From contig NZ_WODC01000001.1 of the NCBI RefSeq assembly GCF_009729555.1, positions 186,001-250,000 on the forward strand: a stretch of 64,000 nucleotides of DNA. The letters are read 5' to 3'. The notes under the pieces were generated by a model that had not been told where the DNA came from, ran no database searches, and was given only the letters and a program-made list of their open reading frames with translations. Within the stretch, counting starts at the first letter, position 1. Every line of letters starts with the position of its first letter. This DNA comes from Pseudodesulfovibrio alkaliphilus (lineage in GTDB: Bacteria > Desulfobacterota > Desulfovibrionia > Desulfovibrionales > Desulfovibrionaceae). The position numbers were made by a program, and so were the translations under genes. Of the stretch, positions 9,125 through 18,699 are shown one piece after another.

Positions 9125-10408
9125 ATGGGAAAGGGCATCGACGCGGCCCTGACCGCGTACAACGCGCTCTGGAAGTGCGCAACACCGCTGCTTAAGCTCA
9201 ACCACCGCCTGCGCGACGGATGGGACCAGCGCACCCTGACCGGCGGCCTGCCCGCCCGTGCCGATCTCTGGGTCCAGTCGGCCAGCGGCGGCGAGGCGTA
9301 TCTGACCTGGGAAATACTCAAGGACATGACCCCGCCCGGAGATGCCCCCCTGCGCATTCTCGCCACCGCGACCACCCGGCAGGGATACGAAACACTGTGC
9401 CGCGCCGCCGAGGACATCAACGGCCGCAGGCATGGGCTGGCCGTGCAACCCTGGTTCTTTCCCCTGGATGCGCCAGCGGTCATGCGCCGGGTCGCGGCCC
9501 ATGTCCGGCCTCGTTGCGTCCTGATCCTCGAAACCGAGCTGTGGCCCGGATTTCTCGATGCCTGCCGCAGGCAGGGAACGCGGGTACTGCTGGCCAACGG
9601 ACGCATGACAGCGCGCAGCCTGGGCGGCTATCTGGCCTGGCCCGAACTTTTCCGCACCCTGGCCCCGGACCGGATCATGGCCGTGTCCGAGGCCGACGGC
9701 CGACGCTTCGCCACCCTCTTCGGCCGCGAGCGCGTCGAGGTCATGCCCAACATCAAATTCGACCGCATGACAGCGCCCACTCCCTGGGGACAGCACGACA
9801 ATCCCCTGGCGCGGATCATCCCCGGCGGGTCGCCTTTCGTGGTCCTGGGCTCGGTGCGCAAACAGGAACAGGCCGAGGTGGCAGGTCTGGCCTCAGGACT
9901 GTTGCATGCCCGCCCTTCGGCCATCATCGGGCTCTTCCCGCGCCATCTGCACCACATCCCTCTGTGGCGCAAGGCCCTCGAACGCGCCGGGGTGGCCTGT
10001 GCCGAACGCTCGAGCCTGAATGGACCCGCCGCGCCCGGCACGGTGGTGCTTTGGGACACCTTCGGCGAACTGCTCCCGGCCTATGGACTGGCCCGGACAG
10101 CCTTTGTGGGCGGCTCCCTGGTACCGCTTGGCGGACAGAACTTCCTTGAGCCCATCACCCGGGGCGTGGTGCCTGTCACCGGCCCGCACTGGAGCAACTT
10201 CGCCTGGGTAGGCCGTGAAATCTTCGACTCCGGGCTGGCCGTGTGCGCCGCCGATGGGGCCGAGGCACTCAACGCCCTGCTGCGACTGCTTGACGACCCC
10301 CCTTCGCGTGACCATGTTTCGGCAAGGGGCACGGCTTACATCAAGGACCGCAGGGGCGGTGCCCGGGCCGTGCGCAAACAGGTTGCCGATTTTCTCAATT
10401 CGGATTAA
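9125..10408 (+). CDS. waaA: 3-deoxy-D-manno-octulosonic acid (Kdo) transferase
   Basis: 427 residues, GT30 family. WaaA adds Kdo from CMP-Kdo to lipid A precursor at the inner membrane. Recognisable segments: QSASGGEAYLTWEIL (the usual ASxGE), ETELWPGFLDACR, ANGRMTARSLGG and VGGSLVPLGGQNFLEP near residue 325. The usual N-terminal membrane anchor is weak here. It is followed by kdsB, which supplies the donor sugar, supporting the call. Confidence 0.93.
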   Translation: MGKGIDAALTAYNALWKCATPLLKLNHRLRDGWDQRTLTGGLPARADLWVQSASGGEAYLTWEILKDMTPPGDAPLRILATATTRQGYETLCRAAEDINGRRHGLAVQPWFFPLDAPAVMRRVAAHVRPRCVLILETELWPGFLDACRRQGTRVLLANGRMTARSLGGYLAWPELFRTLAPDRIMAVSEADGRRFATLFGRERVEVMPNIKFDRMTAPTPWGQHDNPLARIIPGGSPFVVLGSVRKQEQAEVAGLASGLLHARPSAIIGLFPRHLHHIPLWRKALERAGVACAERSSLNGPAAPGTVVLWDTFGELLPAYGLARTAFVGGSLVPLGGQNFLEPITRGVVPVTGPHWSNFAWVGREIFDSGLAVCAADGAEALNALLRLLDDPPSRDHVSARGTAYIKDRRGGARAVRKQVADFLNSD

Positions 10409-10429
10409 CAACCCTCTGCACGAGACGAG

Positions 10430-11170
10430 ATGAGCACATTTCCCGAGTGTCACGGCATCATCCCGGCGCGGTACGAATCGTCGCGCTTTCCAGGCAAGCC
10501 TCTGGTCGAGATCCGAGGCATGCCCATGTTTTGGCACGTCCACGAACGGGCCAGCCGGTGTCCGCAGCTTGCCAGCGTGACCCTGGCCACGGACGATGTG
10601 CGAATCCTCGACGCCGCACGCAAGCTTCGAGTGCCCGCGGTCATGACCGGCAGCCATCATCAAAGCGGCACGGACCGGGTGCTGGAAGCGGCCCAGAGCC
10701 TGGGCCTCCCCCCCGAGGCCGTGGTGGTCAACATCCAGGGCGACGAGCCCTGCCTTGACCCGGCCATGCTCACGGAACTGCTCACTCCGTTCTCGTTGCC
10801 CGAGGTGCGCGTGACCACGCTGGCAACGCCCATCGCCCCGGACGAGGCCGCCTCGCCCGACCGGGTCAAGGTGGTCCGGGCGCACAATGGCCGCGCCCTC
10901 TATTTTTCCAGGGCCGTGGTTCCCTTTGACCGCGATGCCGGGCCCGGTGGCCATCTGCTGCACATCGGGCTCTATGCCTTCCGCATGGAGGCCCTGCGAC
11001 GATTCGGCCAGCTAGAACCAAGCCCGCTGGAACTGCGGGAAAAACTTGAACAGCTCCGTCTGCTTGAAAACGGCGTGGACATATACGTGACCGAAACGAG
11101 GCATGCCTGCCATGGCGTGGACAGGCCGGAAGACCTCGAAAAAGTGAAGCATATTCTGGAGAACGACTGA
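10430..11170 (+). CDS. kdsB: 3-deoxy-manno-octulosonate cytidylyltransferase
   Basis: 246 residues, normal length. It activates Kdo with CTP to CMP-Kdo. The start [17 protein letters not shown] is the family signature; [13 protein letters not shown] near residue 100 and HIGLYAFR near residue 180 are also conserved. It is 21 bp after waaA, and its stop overlaps the carA start by one base. Confidence 0.96.
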   Translation: MSTFPECHGIIPARYESSRFPGKPLVEIRGMPMFWHVHERASRCPQLASVTLATDDVRILDAARKLRVPAVMTGSHHQSGTDRVLEAAQSLGLPPEAVVVNIQGDEPCLDPAMLTELLTPFSLPEVRVTTLATPIAPDEAASPDRVKVVRAHNGRALYFSRAVVPFDRDAGPGGHLLHIGLYAFRMEALRRFGQLEPSPLELREKLEQLRLLENGVDIYVTETRHACHGVDRPEDLEKVKHILEND

Positions 11171-12294
11171 TGAAAGCTATTTTGGCCCTTGAAGACGGCA
11201 CCATTTTCAGGGGATCAAGTTTTACCGGCGAAGGCGAGGCCAGCGGCGAGGTCATCTTCAATACCGGCATGACCGGCTACCAGGAGATCCTGACCGACCC
11301 CTCCTACACCGGCCAGATGGTGGTCATGACCTACCCCCTGATCGGCAACTACGGCGTCAACCCGGAGGACGTGGAATCCGCCAATGTCCAGGCTGCGGCC
11401 TTCATCGTCAAGGAATGCTGCAAGACCCCGAGCAACTGGCGGGCGACCATGTCCCTGCCCGACTACCTGGCCAAGGCCGGAGTCATGGGCATAGAGGGCA
11501 TCGACACCCGCGCCCTGACCCGCCATCTGCGCATCCACGGCGCACAGCGGGGATTCATGGCCACCGGCAACATGTCGCCCGACGAGCTTGTGGACCGGGC
11601 CAGATCCATCGAGAGCATGGAGGGGCTGAATCTGGCCGACCGCGTCTCCTGCTCCAAACCCTACACCTGGAACGGTTCCCGCCCGGTCTACATCGACGAC
11701 CTGGGCGTCTTCGTCTGGAAGGGCGTTGGCCCAAAACTGGTGGTCTACGACTTCGGCATCAAGTGGAACATCCTGCGGCTTCTGGCCGACCAGGGATTCG
11801 ACATGCTCGTGGTCCCCTCCAGCTTCAGCGCGGCCCAGGTGCGCGAGCTCGGACCCGACGCGGTATTCCTGTCCAACGGCCCGGGCGACCCGGCCGCAGT
11901 GCACACCGCTGTCGAGGCCACCCGCGAGCTCGCTGCCGACCTGCCCCTGGCGGGCATCTGCCTGGGTCATCAGATTCTCGGGCTGGCCATGGGCGGAACC
12001 ACCTACAAACTCAAGTTCGGCCACCACGGCTGCAATCATCCGGTGATCGACCTGCACACTGAAAAAATCGAAATTTCCTCACAGAACCATGGCTTCTGCG
12101 TGGACATCAAGGGCTTGAACTTTCTTGAACCCACGCATATGAATTTGAATGACAGAACCCTCGAGGGGTTCCGCCACAGAGAAAAGCCGCTGCTGGCCAT
12201 TCAGCACCACCCTGAGGCTGGCCCCGGTCCACACGACAGCAGCTATTTCTTCGTGCGTTTTCGTGATATGGTCAGGGACAGCACCGGCAAATAA
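11170..12294 (+). CDS. carA: Carbamoyl-phosphate synthase small subunit
   Basis: 374 residues, normal length. CarA hydrolyses glutamine and passes ammonia to CarB for carbamoyl phosphate (arginine and pyrimidine synthesis). The N-terminal domain has [18 protein letters not shown]; the class I glutamine amidotransferase domain has [10 protein letters not shown], nucleophile [15 protein letters not shown] and catalytic His/Glu in [12 protein letters not shown]. carB is not adjacent. Confidence 0.97.
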   Translation: MKAILALEDGTIFRGSSFTGEGEASGEVIFNTGMTGYQEILTDPSYTGQMVVMTYPLIGNYGVNPEDVESANVQAAAFIVKECCKTPSNWRATMSLPDYLAKAGVMGIEGIDTRALTRHLRIHGAQRGFMATGNMSPDELVDRARSIESMEGLNLADRVSCSKPYTWNGSRPVYIDDLGVFVWKGVGPKLVVYDFGIKWNILRLLADQGFDMLVVPSSFSAAQVRELGPDAVFLSNGPGDPAAVHTAVEATRELAADLPLAGICLGHQILGLAMGGTTYKLKFGHHGCNHPVIDLHTEKIEISSQNHGFCVDIKGLNFLEPTHMNLNDRTLEGFRHREKPLLAIQHHPEAGPGPHDSSYFFVRFRDMVRDSTGK

Positions 12295-12336
12295 GCGCCT
12301 TATCCGAACCGGAACCAACGCAAAGGGCAGGCACCC

Positions 12337-13140
12337 ATGTCAACCGAACTGGTCAATGCACGAAAAAAACTGAACATGGTCAACACCATGCTCAAAAAGG
12401 GAAAGTACATGAACGCCGTGCAGTGTATTCACGACGGCCTCATCATGCTGCTCAAGACCCCGACCATCAAATCCGAGCGCGACGAGTTCGAGGACCTCAT
12501 CAAAAAAGTCACCTACAACCTGAACAACGACCCGGACCTGCGCAAACTCTACCCGCTGGTCATCAGCTACGAACCGGGCAAGGAACGCGCCCTGCTCGAC
12601 GCCATGCGCGAGCTGCTGCAGGAGTTGCAGAAGGTGCTCAACGAGGAAGTCCAGGAAGACATGCAGGCCATCATGGCCAGAAAACGCGAAGCCCTTGAAA
12701 AGGGTCAGTCCCTGCTCGACCAGCAGCAGTGGGACGAAGCTGGCAAGGTCTTTGATGCGCTGGTCAGGGAATTCGGCGGAGACACGGACCTCAAGGCGGA
12801 CATTGCAGACCGCTACCTCAATGCGGACCGCTACAAGGAAGCCTTTCACATGCTGGACGACGCCCTGCGCGACGATCCCAACGCCATCCACCTCTACAAC
12901 CGCATCGGCATGGTCCTGCGCAAAATGAAGGACTACGACACCGCCGAAAAATACTATGTCAAGGCCCTCAGCCTGAGCCACGGCGACGAATACCTGCACT
13001 ACAACATCGGCCGCCTCTACTACGACTGGCGCAAGTGGGCCAAGATGGCCCGGGCCGCCGAGGCAGCCGTCAGCCTCAATCCGGATTTCGCCGAAGCGGT
13101 CAAGATGCTCAAATTCGCCAGAAAAAAAATGGCCGAATAA
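12337..13140 (+). CDS. TPR-repeat protein
   Basis: 267 residues, no signal peptide, so cytoplasmic. Residues 1-110 are helical and charged (LVNARKKLNMVNTMLKKGKY). Residues about 120-265 hold at least four TPR-like helix pairs (ALEKGQSLLDQQQWDEAGKV, NADRYKEAFHMLDDALRD, YDTAEKYYVKALSLSHG, WRKWAKMARAAEAAVSL). TPR proteins are scaffolds and no partner can be named. Last gene of the ddl-waaA-kdsB-carA run, 42 bp after carA. Confidence 0.8.
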   Translation: MSTELVNARKKLNMVNTMLKKGKYMNAVQCIHDGLIMLLKTPTIKSERDEFEDLIKKVTYNLNNDPDLRKLYPLVISYEPGKERALLDAMRELLQELQKVLNEEVQEDMQAIMARKREALEKGQSLLDQQQWDEAGKVFDALVREFGGDTDLKADIADRYLNADRYKEAFHMLDDALRDDPNAIHLYNRIGMVLRKMKDYDTAEKYYVKALSLSHGDEYLHYNIGRLYYDWRKWAKMARAAEAAVSLNPDFAEAVKMLKFARKKMAE

Positions 13141-13285
13141 CCCAGCCCTTTCCCGTTCTCACCTCCGGTCGCCCTGCTCCCTCCCCGGTTGAGGGTTTGC
13201 CCCGCCGACTGATACCGGCACCCTTTACTCCGCCTGGATCGTCTGGTAGACACTCCCTTCCCCGACAAGGGGTGCGGGAGGAAAC

Positions 13286-13408
13286 ATGAGTTATTGGACA
13301 GAATTGGGATGGATGGTCATACCCATGGTCGGCATTGAGATCGGTTTCGCGCTCCTGATGTGCGCCATTTCACATGCCATGGACAGGAAGCACCGGAACC
13401 GCTCCTGA
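13286..13408 (+). CDS. 40-residue single-pass membrane peptide
   Basis: Reads MSYWTELGWMVIPMVGIEIG, then FALLMCAISHAMDRKHRNRS. A GGGAGGAAAC Shine-Dalgarno sits just before the ATG. Residues 9-30 form one hydrophobic segment and the tail is basic (DRKHRNRS), so the C-terminus should face the cytoplasm. A strong intrinsic terminator 40 bp downstream makes this a discrete small transcription unit. No family recognised. Confidence 0.65.
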   Translation: MSYWTELGWMVIPMVGIEIGFALLMCAISHAMDRKHRNRS

Positions 13409-13448
13409 CCGCCGGGTATCTGCCCGGGCACAGCGTAGCGTTCCCACT

Positions 13449-13489
13449 TTCCCTTGACCCCGCATCGGGGTCAGGGGAAAATCTTTTTT
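13449..13489 (+). terminator. Intrinsic terminator after the 40-residue membrane peptide
   Basis: 13-bp stem with one mismatch, TTCCCTTGACCCC/GGGGTCAGGGGAA, loop GCATC, followed by AATCTTTTTT. Confidence 0.9.
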
Positions 13490-13530
13490 GGAGCAGACCA
13501 GAAAGGCCGCCCCAAAACCCACGGTGCCCC

Positions 13531-15033
13531 ATGCCAGCCACCTCCGCAACACCCGTCGGCCAGTCCGCCGCCATCCTGACCACTGACATTCTCGTCCTTG
13601 GGGCAGGGCTGGCCGGACTGCGTAGCGCCTGGGCCGCCGCCGAGTCAGCCCCCAACCTTTCGGTGACGGTCGTGCGTCCCGGCAACGGGCCGGACGGCTC
13701 CTCCTTCGCCAACCGCAACAACGCGCTGGGAATCCAACTGCCGGATACGGATGCGCGGCGGACCGCTTTTTTCTCCGAGGCAATGGCCTTGGCCGCCCCT
13801 GGCCTGATCGACCCGGCCCTGGTCACGATCCTGGCCGAAGAGGGCGAGGCCCGAGTGCGCGAACTCATGGCGCTTGGGCTGTGCCTTCGACAGGCCGCCA
13901 CGGGTGGACCTGCCCGGTTCCCAGGCTGCGGGAGCCACGATCCTCGGGCTCTCGTCTTTGACAACCTCGGCGACGCATTTAATCGATTCTTCGCAAAAAC
14001 AAGGTGTTGCGGCGTCAACTTTATAAACGGCATCGAGATAATGGGCATTCTGGACGACGGCGGCACGGCTCGGGGAGCGTGGGGTCTCGAATCGGCCACG
14101 AACAGGCCGGTGGCATTGGGTGCCAGAGCCGTGGTCATGACCCTGGGCGGCCCGGCACCGCTCTTTGCCCGCCATCAGGCAGGGCCAGGCAACTCCGGTC
14201 TGGCGCTTGGCATACTCGCCGAAACCGGAGTCCGAACAGCCAACGAACCATACATTCAGTTCATGTGGGGACGCGAAGACGCCTCTTTCCTCAACCCGGC
14301 CCAAGTGCTCGCCCCAGGCAACAGGATTCGGCCGCCTGATCCCGATGCGTCACGAACGGACACCCCCCCGCTTGATCCGCTCCGGCTCGACGCATCCGCC
14401 CCCTCCCGCACGCTTGACGGATTACGCTCTGCACGGGCTCTCCATTGCCCCGCTTTCCACCACCGCCCCCAGGCCGTGCTGGACAGACTGCTCCTGCTGG
14501 GATTGCACCAGGACGGATTTGCCAGGGTGATTACGCCCGCAGAGACGATCAAGGCCGGGATGTATGCCCATGCGGGCAATGGCGGAGCCGTGGTGGACGA
14601 ACACGGGGCAACGACCCTGCCCGGCCTCTTTGCTGCAGGAGAATGCGCCACGGGTATGCACGGAGCTAACCGACTGGGCGGCGCCATGGTCCTGGCCACC
14701 CAGGTTTTCGGACGCCGTGCGGGGCTGGCTGCGGCTTGCCACGCCGCAGACGCGGAAACAATGGACATGGGGCGTCTTTATAACCTCGGCCAGGAAGAGT
14801 TCCGCCATATCAGGAACTCCGGGGACGAATGCCGGGCCTTGCGGAGCATCGCCGACGGCCTTGCCCGACACGCCCTGTTCGGCGGCACACCAGGGGACAG
14901 CGACGGACTCGCGGCTTTTCGCACCCGGCTGGCCGAGCTGGCCCGATCTTCGGAAACAAGAATCAGGATTGCGGCCCGGACGGCGCTGCTCGTGTCCAGG
15001 CCCACGGATGATCCCTTCCAGCCGGTATTCTGA
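13531..15033 (+). CDS. FAD-dependent oxidoreductase of the NadB/FrdA type
   Basis: 500 residues from the ATG reading MPATSATPVG; this start lies after the terminator at 13449-13489, so longer versions are unlikely. The Rossmann FAD motif is DILVLGAGLAGLRSAWAA near residue 23, and the C-terminal FAD site is GLFAAGECATGMHGANRLGG near residue 370. This pattern is shared by L-aspartate oxidase, fumarate reductase and APS reductase flavoproteins. The substrate-site region reads MYAHAGNGGAVVDEHG instead of the usual HYTMGG-like form, so substrate is unclear. No iron-sulfur partner is adjacent. Confidence 0.75.
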   Translation: MPATSATPVGQSAAILTTDILVLGAGLAGLRSAWAAAESAPNLSVTVVRPGNGPDGSSFANRNNALGIQLPDTDARRTAFFSEAMALAAPGLIDPALVTILAEEGEARVRELMALGLCLRQAATGGPARFPGCGSHDPRALVFDNLGDAFNRFFAKTRCCGVNFINGIEIMGILDDGGTARGAWGLESATNRPVALGARAVVMTLGGPAPLFARHQAGPGNSGLALGILAETGVRTANEPYIQFMWGREDASFLNPAQVLAPGNRIRPPDPDASRTDTPPLDPLRLDASAPSRTLDGLRSARALHCPAFHHRPQAVLDRLLLLGLHQDGFARVITPAETIKAGMYAHAGNGGAVVDEHGATTLPGLFAAGECATGMHGANRLGGAMVLATQVFGRRAGLAAACHAADAETMDMGRLYNLGQEEFRHIRNSGDECRALRSIADGLARHALFGGTPGDSDGLAAFRTRLAELARSSETRIRIAARTALLVSRPTDDPFQPVF

Positions 15034-15056
15034 TCGACAGAAACCGGCCCGGACAA

Positions 15057-15602
15057 TCATTTCAGGCTTTCGACAATGGCTGCGGCCGCCTCAAGGTCGT
15101 CCACCACGTGGTCCGCACTGTGGCGGCAGCGCGCTTCGTGCTCGGTCCCCTTGCCGGTACGCACAAGAATCGTTGTGGCCCCTACGGCCCGGCCCAGAAG
15201 CATGTCCGCCTCCTTGTCGCCGATGACCACGGCCCTGCGCGGATCAAACCCCAGGACGGCCACGGCCTGCTCCACCAAGCCGGGAGCGGGCTTGCGGCAA
15301 AGACACCCGGCCTCGGGCGCATGAGGGCAATAAAACACACCGTCAAGCTCCACTCCGCAAGCCGAAAGCAACTCGGCCATGCGCAGGTTGCAGGCGTGGA
15401 CCGATGCCTCGTCATAATAGCCGCGACCCACTCCGCTCTGATTGGTCAGCACGGCCAGCCGGAGCCCCAAAGCGCTCATGCGGCGCAATCCCTGGACCGC
15501 GCCGGGCAGCAACTCCACCCCGGCCGGATCGTTCAGGTAATGCCTGTCGAAGATGATAGTTCCGTCACGGTCGAGAAGGATCGCCTCAACACCCACGATC
15601 AC
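15057..15602 (-). CDS. gmhB: D-glycero-beta-D-manno-heptose-1,7-bisphosphate 7-phosphatase
   Basis: 181 residues, HAD-IIIA family. It removes the 7-phosphate in ADP-heptose synthesis for LPS core. Catalytic DRDG is in AILLDRDGTIIFD, motif II in LAVLTNQSGVGRG, the zinc loop is CPHAPEAGCLCRKP and the last motif is VIGDKEADM. The start is GTG and overlaps the pdxA stop by four bases, which implies coupling. Confidence 0.9.
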   Translation of the reverse strand: MIVGVEAILLDRDGTIIFDRHYLNDPAGVELLPGAVQGLRRMSALGLRLAVLTNQSGVGRGYYDEASVHACNLRMAELLSACGVELDGVFYCPHAPEAGCLCRKPAPGLVEQAVAVLGFDPRRAVVIGDKEADMLLGRAVGATTILVRTGKGTEHEARCRHSADHVVDDLEAAAAIVESLK

Positions 15603-16642
15603 GCCCCCGCCGCGGCCAGACGCCTGAGCATGTCCAAAGCGGCCTGAAAACTGCCGATGGACGCCTTGCCCGTGCCCACCAGATCGTAGCCCGTGCCGTG
15701 ATCCGGCGAGGTCCGCGGACGGGGCAGGCCCAGAGTCACGTTAACCGCCCGGCCAAAGTGCAGAAGTTTAAGCGGACCCAACCCCTGGTCGTGATACATG
15801 GCCAATACGGCCGGATAATCGCCCCGGGCAGCGAAGTGAAACAGGGTGTCCGCAGGGAAGGGCCCGGCCACCTCAAGACCTTCGGCCCTTGCCGCCTCCA
15901 GGGCAGGCACGATGACCCGCGCCTCTTCGTCGCCGATGCGGCCCGATTCGCCCGCGTGGGGATTAAGACCGCACACGGCCACCGGCCCGCACAGCCCGAG
16001 GGTCTCGACAAACCGGACCGTGAGCCTCAGGCAGTGCAGCACCCGCTCGGTGGTGACCAGACCAGCTACCTCGCGCAGGGCCGGGTGAGTGGTGGCGAGG
16101 CTGACGCGCAGAACCGGATCGCGATTCTCTCCAGGGCCGGATTCATCGGCCGTGTCCGCATCAGGATCATGACCGCACAGGTGCATACAGACCTGATCAG
16201 CGCCCACGCCCAGCCCCTGGGCAAGAAATTCGGTATGTCCAGGAAAATCAAACCCGGCGGCCTGAAGCATGGCTTTGTTCAGCGGGCAGGTAAGCAACCC
16301 GTGGACCAGACCTGTCTGCAGCAGGACCACGGCCGTCTCGAGACAGGTTCCCGCGGCCAGCCCGCCCGGCACCGTGGCCCGGCCGGGCGGAAAATCGAGT
16401 CCGCGCAAGGCAGCGGGCTCATACGCATAAATCCCGGCCCCCTTGCCCGCGATGGCGGCCGGATCGTCAAGGGACTCCCAGAATACGGGCAGGCCCAGCC
16501 GATTGAGTTCACGGTCCAGCACCGCCTCGGGGCCGACCAGAAGCACGCGCTCCTCCCGCCGCCGGGTATGGGCAAAATGCCGGACAACAAGCTCCGGTCC
16601 GAGGCCGCAAGGATCGCCGAGGGTAACACACAGGGTCAGCAT
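15599..16642 (-). CDS. pdxA: 4-hydroxythreonine-4-phosphate dehydrogenase
   Basis: 347 residues from the ATG reading MLTLCVTLGDPCGLGPEL, preceded by AGGCGG; a GTG ten codons earlier is possible. PdxA oxidises 4-phosphohydroxy-L-threonine in pyridoxal phosphate synthesis. Metal-binding histidines appear in FDFPGHTEF, NPHAGESGRIG and MYHDQGLGPLK, and the C-terminus has RTSPDHGTGYDLVG. It is coupled to gmhB by a 4-bp overlap. Confidence 0.95.
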   Translation of the reverse strand: MLTLCVTLGDPCGLGPELVVRHFAHTRRREERVLLVGPEAVLDRELNRLGLPVFWESLDDPAAIAGKGAGIYAYEPAALRGLDFPPGRATVPGGLAAGTCLETAVVLLQTGLVHGLLTCPLNKAMLQAAGFDFPGHTEFLAQGLGVGADQVCMHLCGHDPDADTADESGPGENRDPVLRVSLATTHPALREVAGLVTTERVLHCLRLTVRFVETLGLCGPVAVCGLNPHAGESGRIGDEEARVIVPALEAARAEGLEVAGPFPADTLFHFAARGDYPAVLAMYHDQGLGPLKLLHFGRAVNVTLGLPRPRTSPDHGTGYDLVGTGKASIGSFQAALDMLRRLAAAGA

Positions 16643-16688
16643 GGCATGTCCGCCTGTTTGTGGTTGTTTCACGCCCCCGGAGCGAGGG

Positions 16689-17156
16689 TCACGCGTGGTG
16701 CGCCAGCCGGACGCGGAAGTCCGCCAGAATCAGGTCATGGTCAAAGGCGGTGCGCGGAAGCCGGTCCAGAGGGAAAAGCCGGACCTCGCCCGCGTCATCC
16801 CCGGCCCGCAGCGTCTCCATGTTTCGGGCCACGCCGGTATAGACCACGCTCATGGTGTGCTGGCGGGGATCGCGAGCCGGGTCGGAATAGACGCCGAGCA
16901 GGCCGGTCAGGATCACCTCAAGCCCGGTCTCCTCAAGGCATTCACGCACGGCCGCCCCCTCGCAGGTCTCTCCGCAATCCACGAATCCGCCGGGCAAGGC
17001 CCAGCCCAGGGGCGGGTTGGCTCTGTTGACGAGCACCACCGAGTCCTCGCCGGGTGCGCTGCCCGGCACCAGGATGACCACGTCCACCGTAGGAACAGGG
17101 TTGCAGTAAGGCGACAGCTCGCCCCCGCAATGCGGACAGTTCTTTCTTGACTCCAT
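16689..17156 (-). CDS. Nudix hydrolase
   Basis: 155 residues. The Nudix box GGFVDCGETCEGAAVRE followed by CLEETGLEV is complete, so it should hydrolyse a nucleoside diphosphate derivative, probably ADP-ribose-like. The N-terminus NCPHCGGELSPYC carries a CxxC plus a third cysteine, a possible zinc site as in NudC-like or small ADP-ribose hydrolases. Same strand as pdxA but separated by 46 bp. Confidence 0.88.
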   Translation of the reverse strand: MESRKNCPHCGGELSPYCNPVPTVDVVILVPGSAPGEDSVVLVNRANPPLGWALPGGFVDCGETCEGAAVRECLEETGLEVILTGLLGVYSDPARDPRQHTMSVVYTGVARNMETLRAGDDAGEVRLFPLDRLPRTAFDHDLILADFRVRLAHHA

Positions 17157-17198
17157 TGCAACGCTCCAAGGAGCCGTCGGGCCGACCGGCGGCAGTGT

Positions 17199-17813
17199 CT
17201 AGGCCGGTTCGGCAATGGTCACGGAAAAGCCCTTGTCGCAGAGCTTCTTGACCGACACCGCTCCGTCGCGCAGAACCTCGAGCCGGGTGGCGCCGAGTAC
17301 GCGGATGACTGTGGACGGTTTGCCGCCCTTGGGCCAGGGCGGGTCCACATAGGCCGCACCGACCATCTCCATGAGCTGGGGCGAAAGATCCTCGGGCAGA
17401 GCTACCGGGGCCTCGCCGCCCAGATTGGCACTGGTGGCCACGATGGGACGGCGCAGGCGGCGGGAAAGTTCCGAGGCAAAGGGATGCCCGCTCCAACGCA
17501 CCGAGGTGTAGCCATCATCGTCCGAAAGATTCGAAGGCAGACCCGGCAGCGCCCTGACCAGGATGGAAAGCGGCCCGGGCCAAAAGGCGCTGGCCAGTTG
17601 CAACAGGGCTGAGGGCCTGTCGTCAGTGACCAGGCCGAGCATGTCCACCCCGCCGATGATCAAAGGCAGCGGCTTGGCCGCTGTCCTCCCCTTGATCTGC
17701 ATGACCTTGTCGCAAGCCGCCGCATTGGTGGCATCGCACCCCAATGCGTAGAGAGTCTCGGTGGGATAGACGACGACTTCTCCTGCGGCCATGGCCTTGA
17801 GTAGATTCTGCAA
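17199..17813 (-). CDS. L-threonylcarbamoyladenylate synthase (Sua5/YciO/YrdC)
   Basis: 204 residues from a TTG at 17813 with GGAGG five bases upstream; the open frame runs to a TTG at 17921 that lacks such a site. The family makes threonylcarbamoyl-AMP for t6A tRNA modification. Seen: VVYPTETLYALGCDA, KGRTAAKPLPLIIGG and TSANLGGEA near residue 150. Length matches short YrdC-type proteins. If the longer form is real it would add a Cys-rich N-terminal stretch (CPAGQPSEGGRCQHC). Confidence 0.85.
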   Translation of the reverse strand: MQNLLKAMAAGEVVVYPTETLYALGCDATNAAACDKVMQIKGRTAAKPLPLIIGGVDMLGLVTDDRPSALLQLASAFWPGPLSILVRALPGLPSNLSDDDGYTSVRWSGHPFASELSRRLRRPIVATSANLGGEAPVALPEDLSPQLMEMVGAAYVDPPWPKGGKPSTVIRVLGATRLEVLRDGAVSVKKLCDKGFSVTIAEPA

Positions 17814-17945
17814 ATGTGCCTCCAATGGTGCGCAATGCTGACAGCGGCCGCCTTCCGAGGGCTGTCCGGCCGGGCATGGAAACTTGGCCGAATATGTATA
17901 CCCGAACGGACGGCCTTTCAATGAAAAAGTGGCCCAAGACGGCCC

Positions 17946-18536
17946 TCAGCGGCCATACCAGTCCGCCCGCAGGGCGGCCAGCTCTGCGGCTCCGAAGGAC
18001 GGCGCGTCGTACATGCCCGCCCCATGCCGCTGGGTGAACGCCTCGTACAGGATGATGGCCGCGGCCACCGACACGTTGAGGCTCTGCACCATGCCCTGCA
18101 TGGGAATGTACACTTCATCGGGAACCAGGGCGGCCAATTCGGGCGAGGTGCCCCTGTGCTCGTTGCTCAAGACCACGGCCGTGGGCCGGGTGAAGTCAAA
18201 ATCCATCACCGGCCGGGCCGTGGGCGAGAACCCGGTACGCAGCACCTGACCGCCCTCCTGGTTCAGCACCTCCACCATGGCCCCCGCGTCCACATGCTGA
18301 TGGAGCCGAATCCACTTCTTGGCCGACCCCGAACTCTTCCTGCCCAAATCCGGCCACTGCGAGGTGGTGTAGTACAAATGCACGTCCGACACCCCGAAGG
18401 CGTCGCAGCTGCGCAACACGGCCGACACATTGTGCGGATCCCAGATATTGTCCATAATCAGGGTCAGATCCTTTTGCCGCCGGGACAACACTCCCTCTAT
18501 CCGCTGCTTTCTCTTTTCCGATATTTCGCGTCTCAT
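17946..18536 (-). CDS. trmH: tRNA (guanosine-2'-O-)-methyltransferase, TrmH/SpoU family
   Basis: 196 residues, an SPOUT methyltransferase. Motif 1 is NIWDPHNVSAVLRSCDAFG, motif 2 AVVLSNEHRG and motif 3 IPMQGMVQSLNVSVAAAIIL. The order and the basic N-terminus (EKRKQRIEGVLSRRQ) fit TrmH, which methylates G18 of tRNA. Other SpoU enzymes act on rRNA, so the exact target is inferred. Confidence 0.85.
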   Translation of the reverse strand: MRREISEKRKQRIEGVLSRRQKDLTLIMDNIWDPHNVSAVLRSCDAFGVSDVHLYYTTSQWPDLGRKSSGSAKKWIRLHQHVDAGAMVEVLNQEGGQVLRTGFSPTARPVMDFDFTRPTAVVLSNEHRGTSPELAALVPDEVYIPMQGMVQSLNVSVAAAIILYEAFTQRHGAGMYDAPSFGAAELAALRADWYGR

Positions 18537-18699
18537 TGCGGTTTGGTACCCGAAGACAGCACTTCAGCGCAAGGAGGTCGGGGAGTCGGCCCGCCACGGG
18601 ACGGGGCATTATTTTTTTAAGCAAGTTATTGACAAATTTTTCCATTACATAGGAAAAGGTAAATGACTCTTTCACAGGTCCAAGAATCAGGGGACGCCG

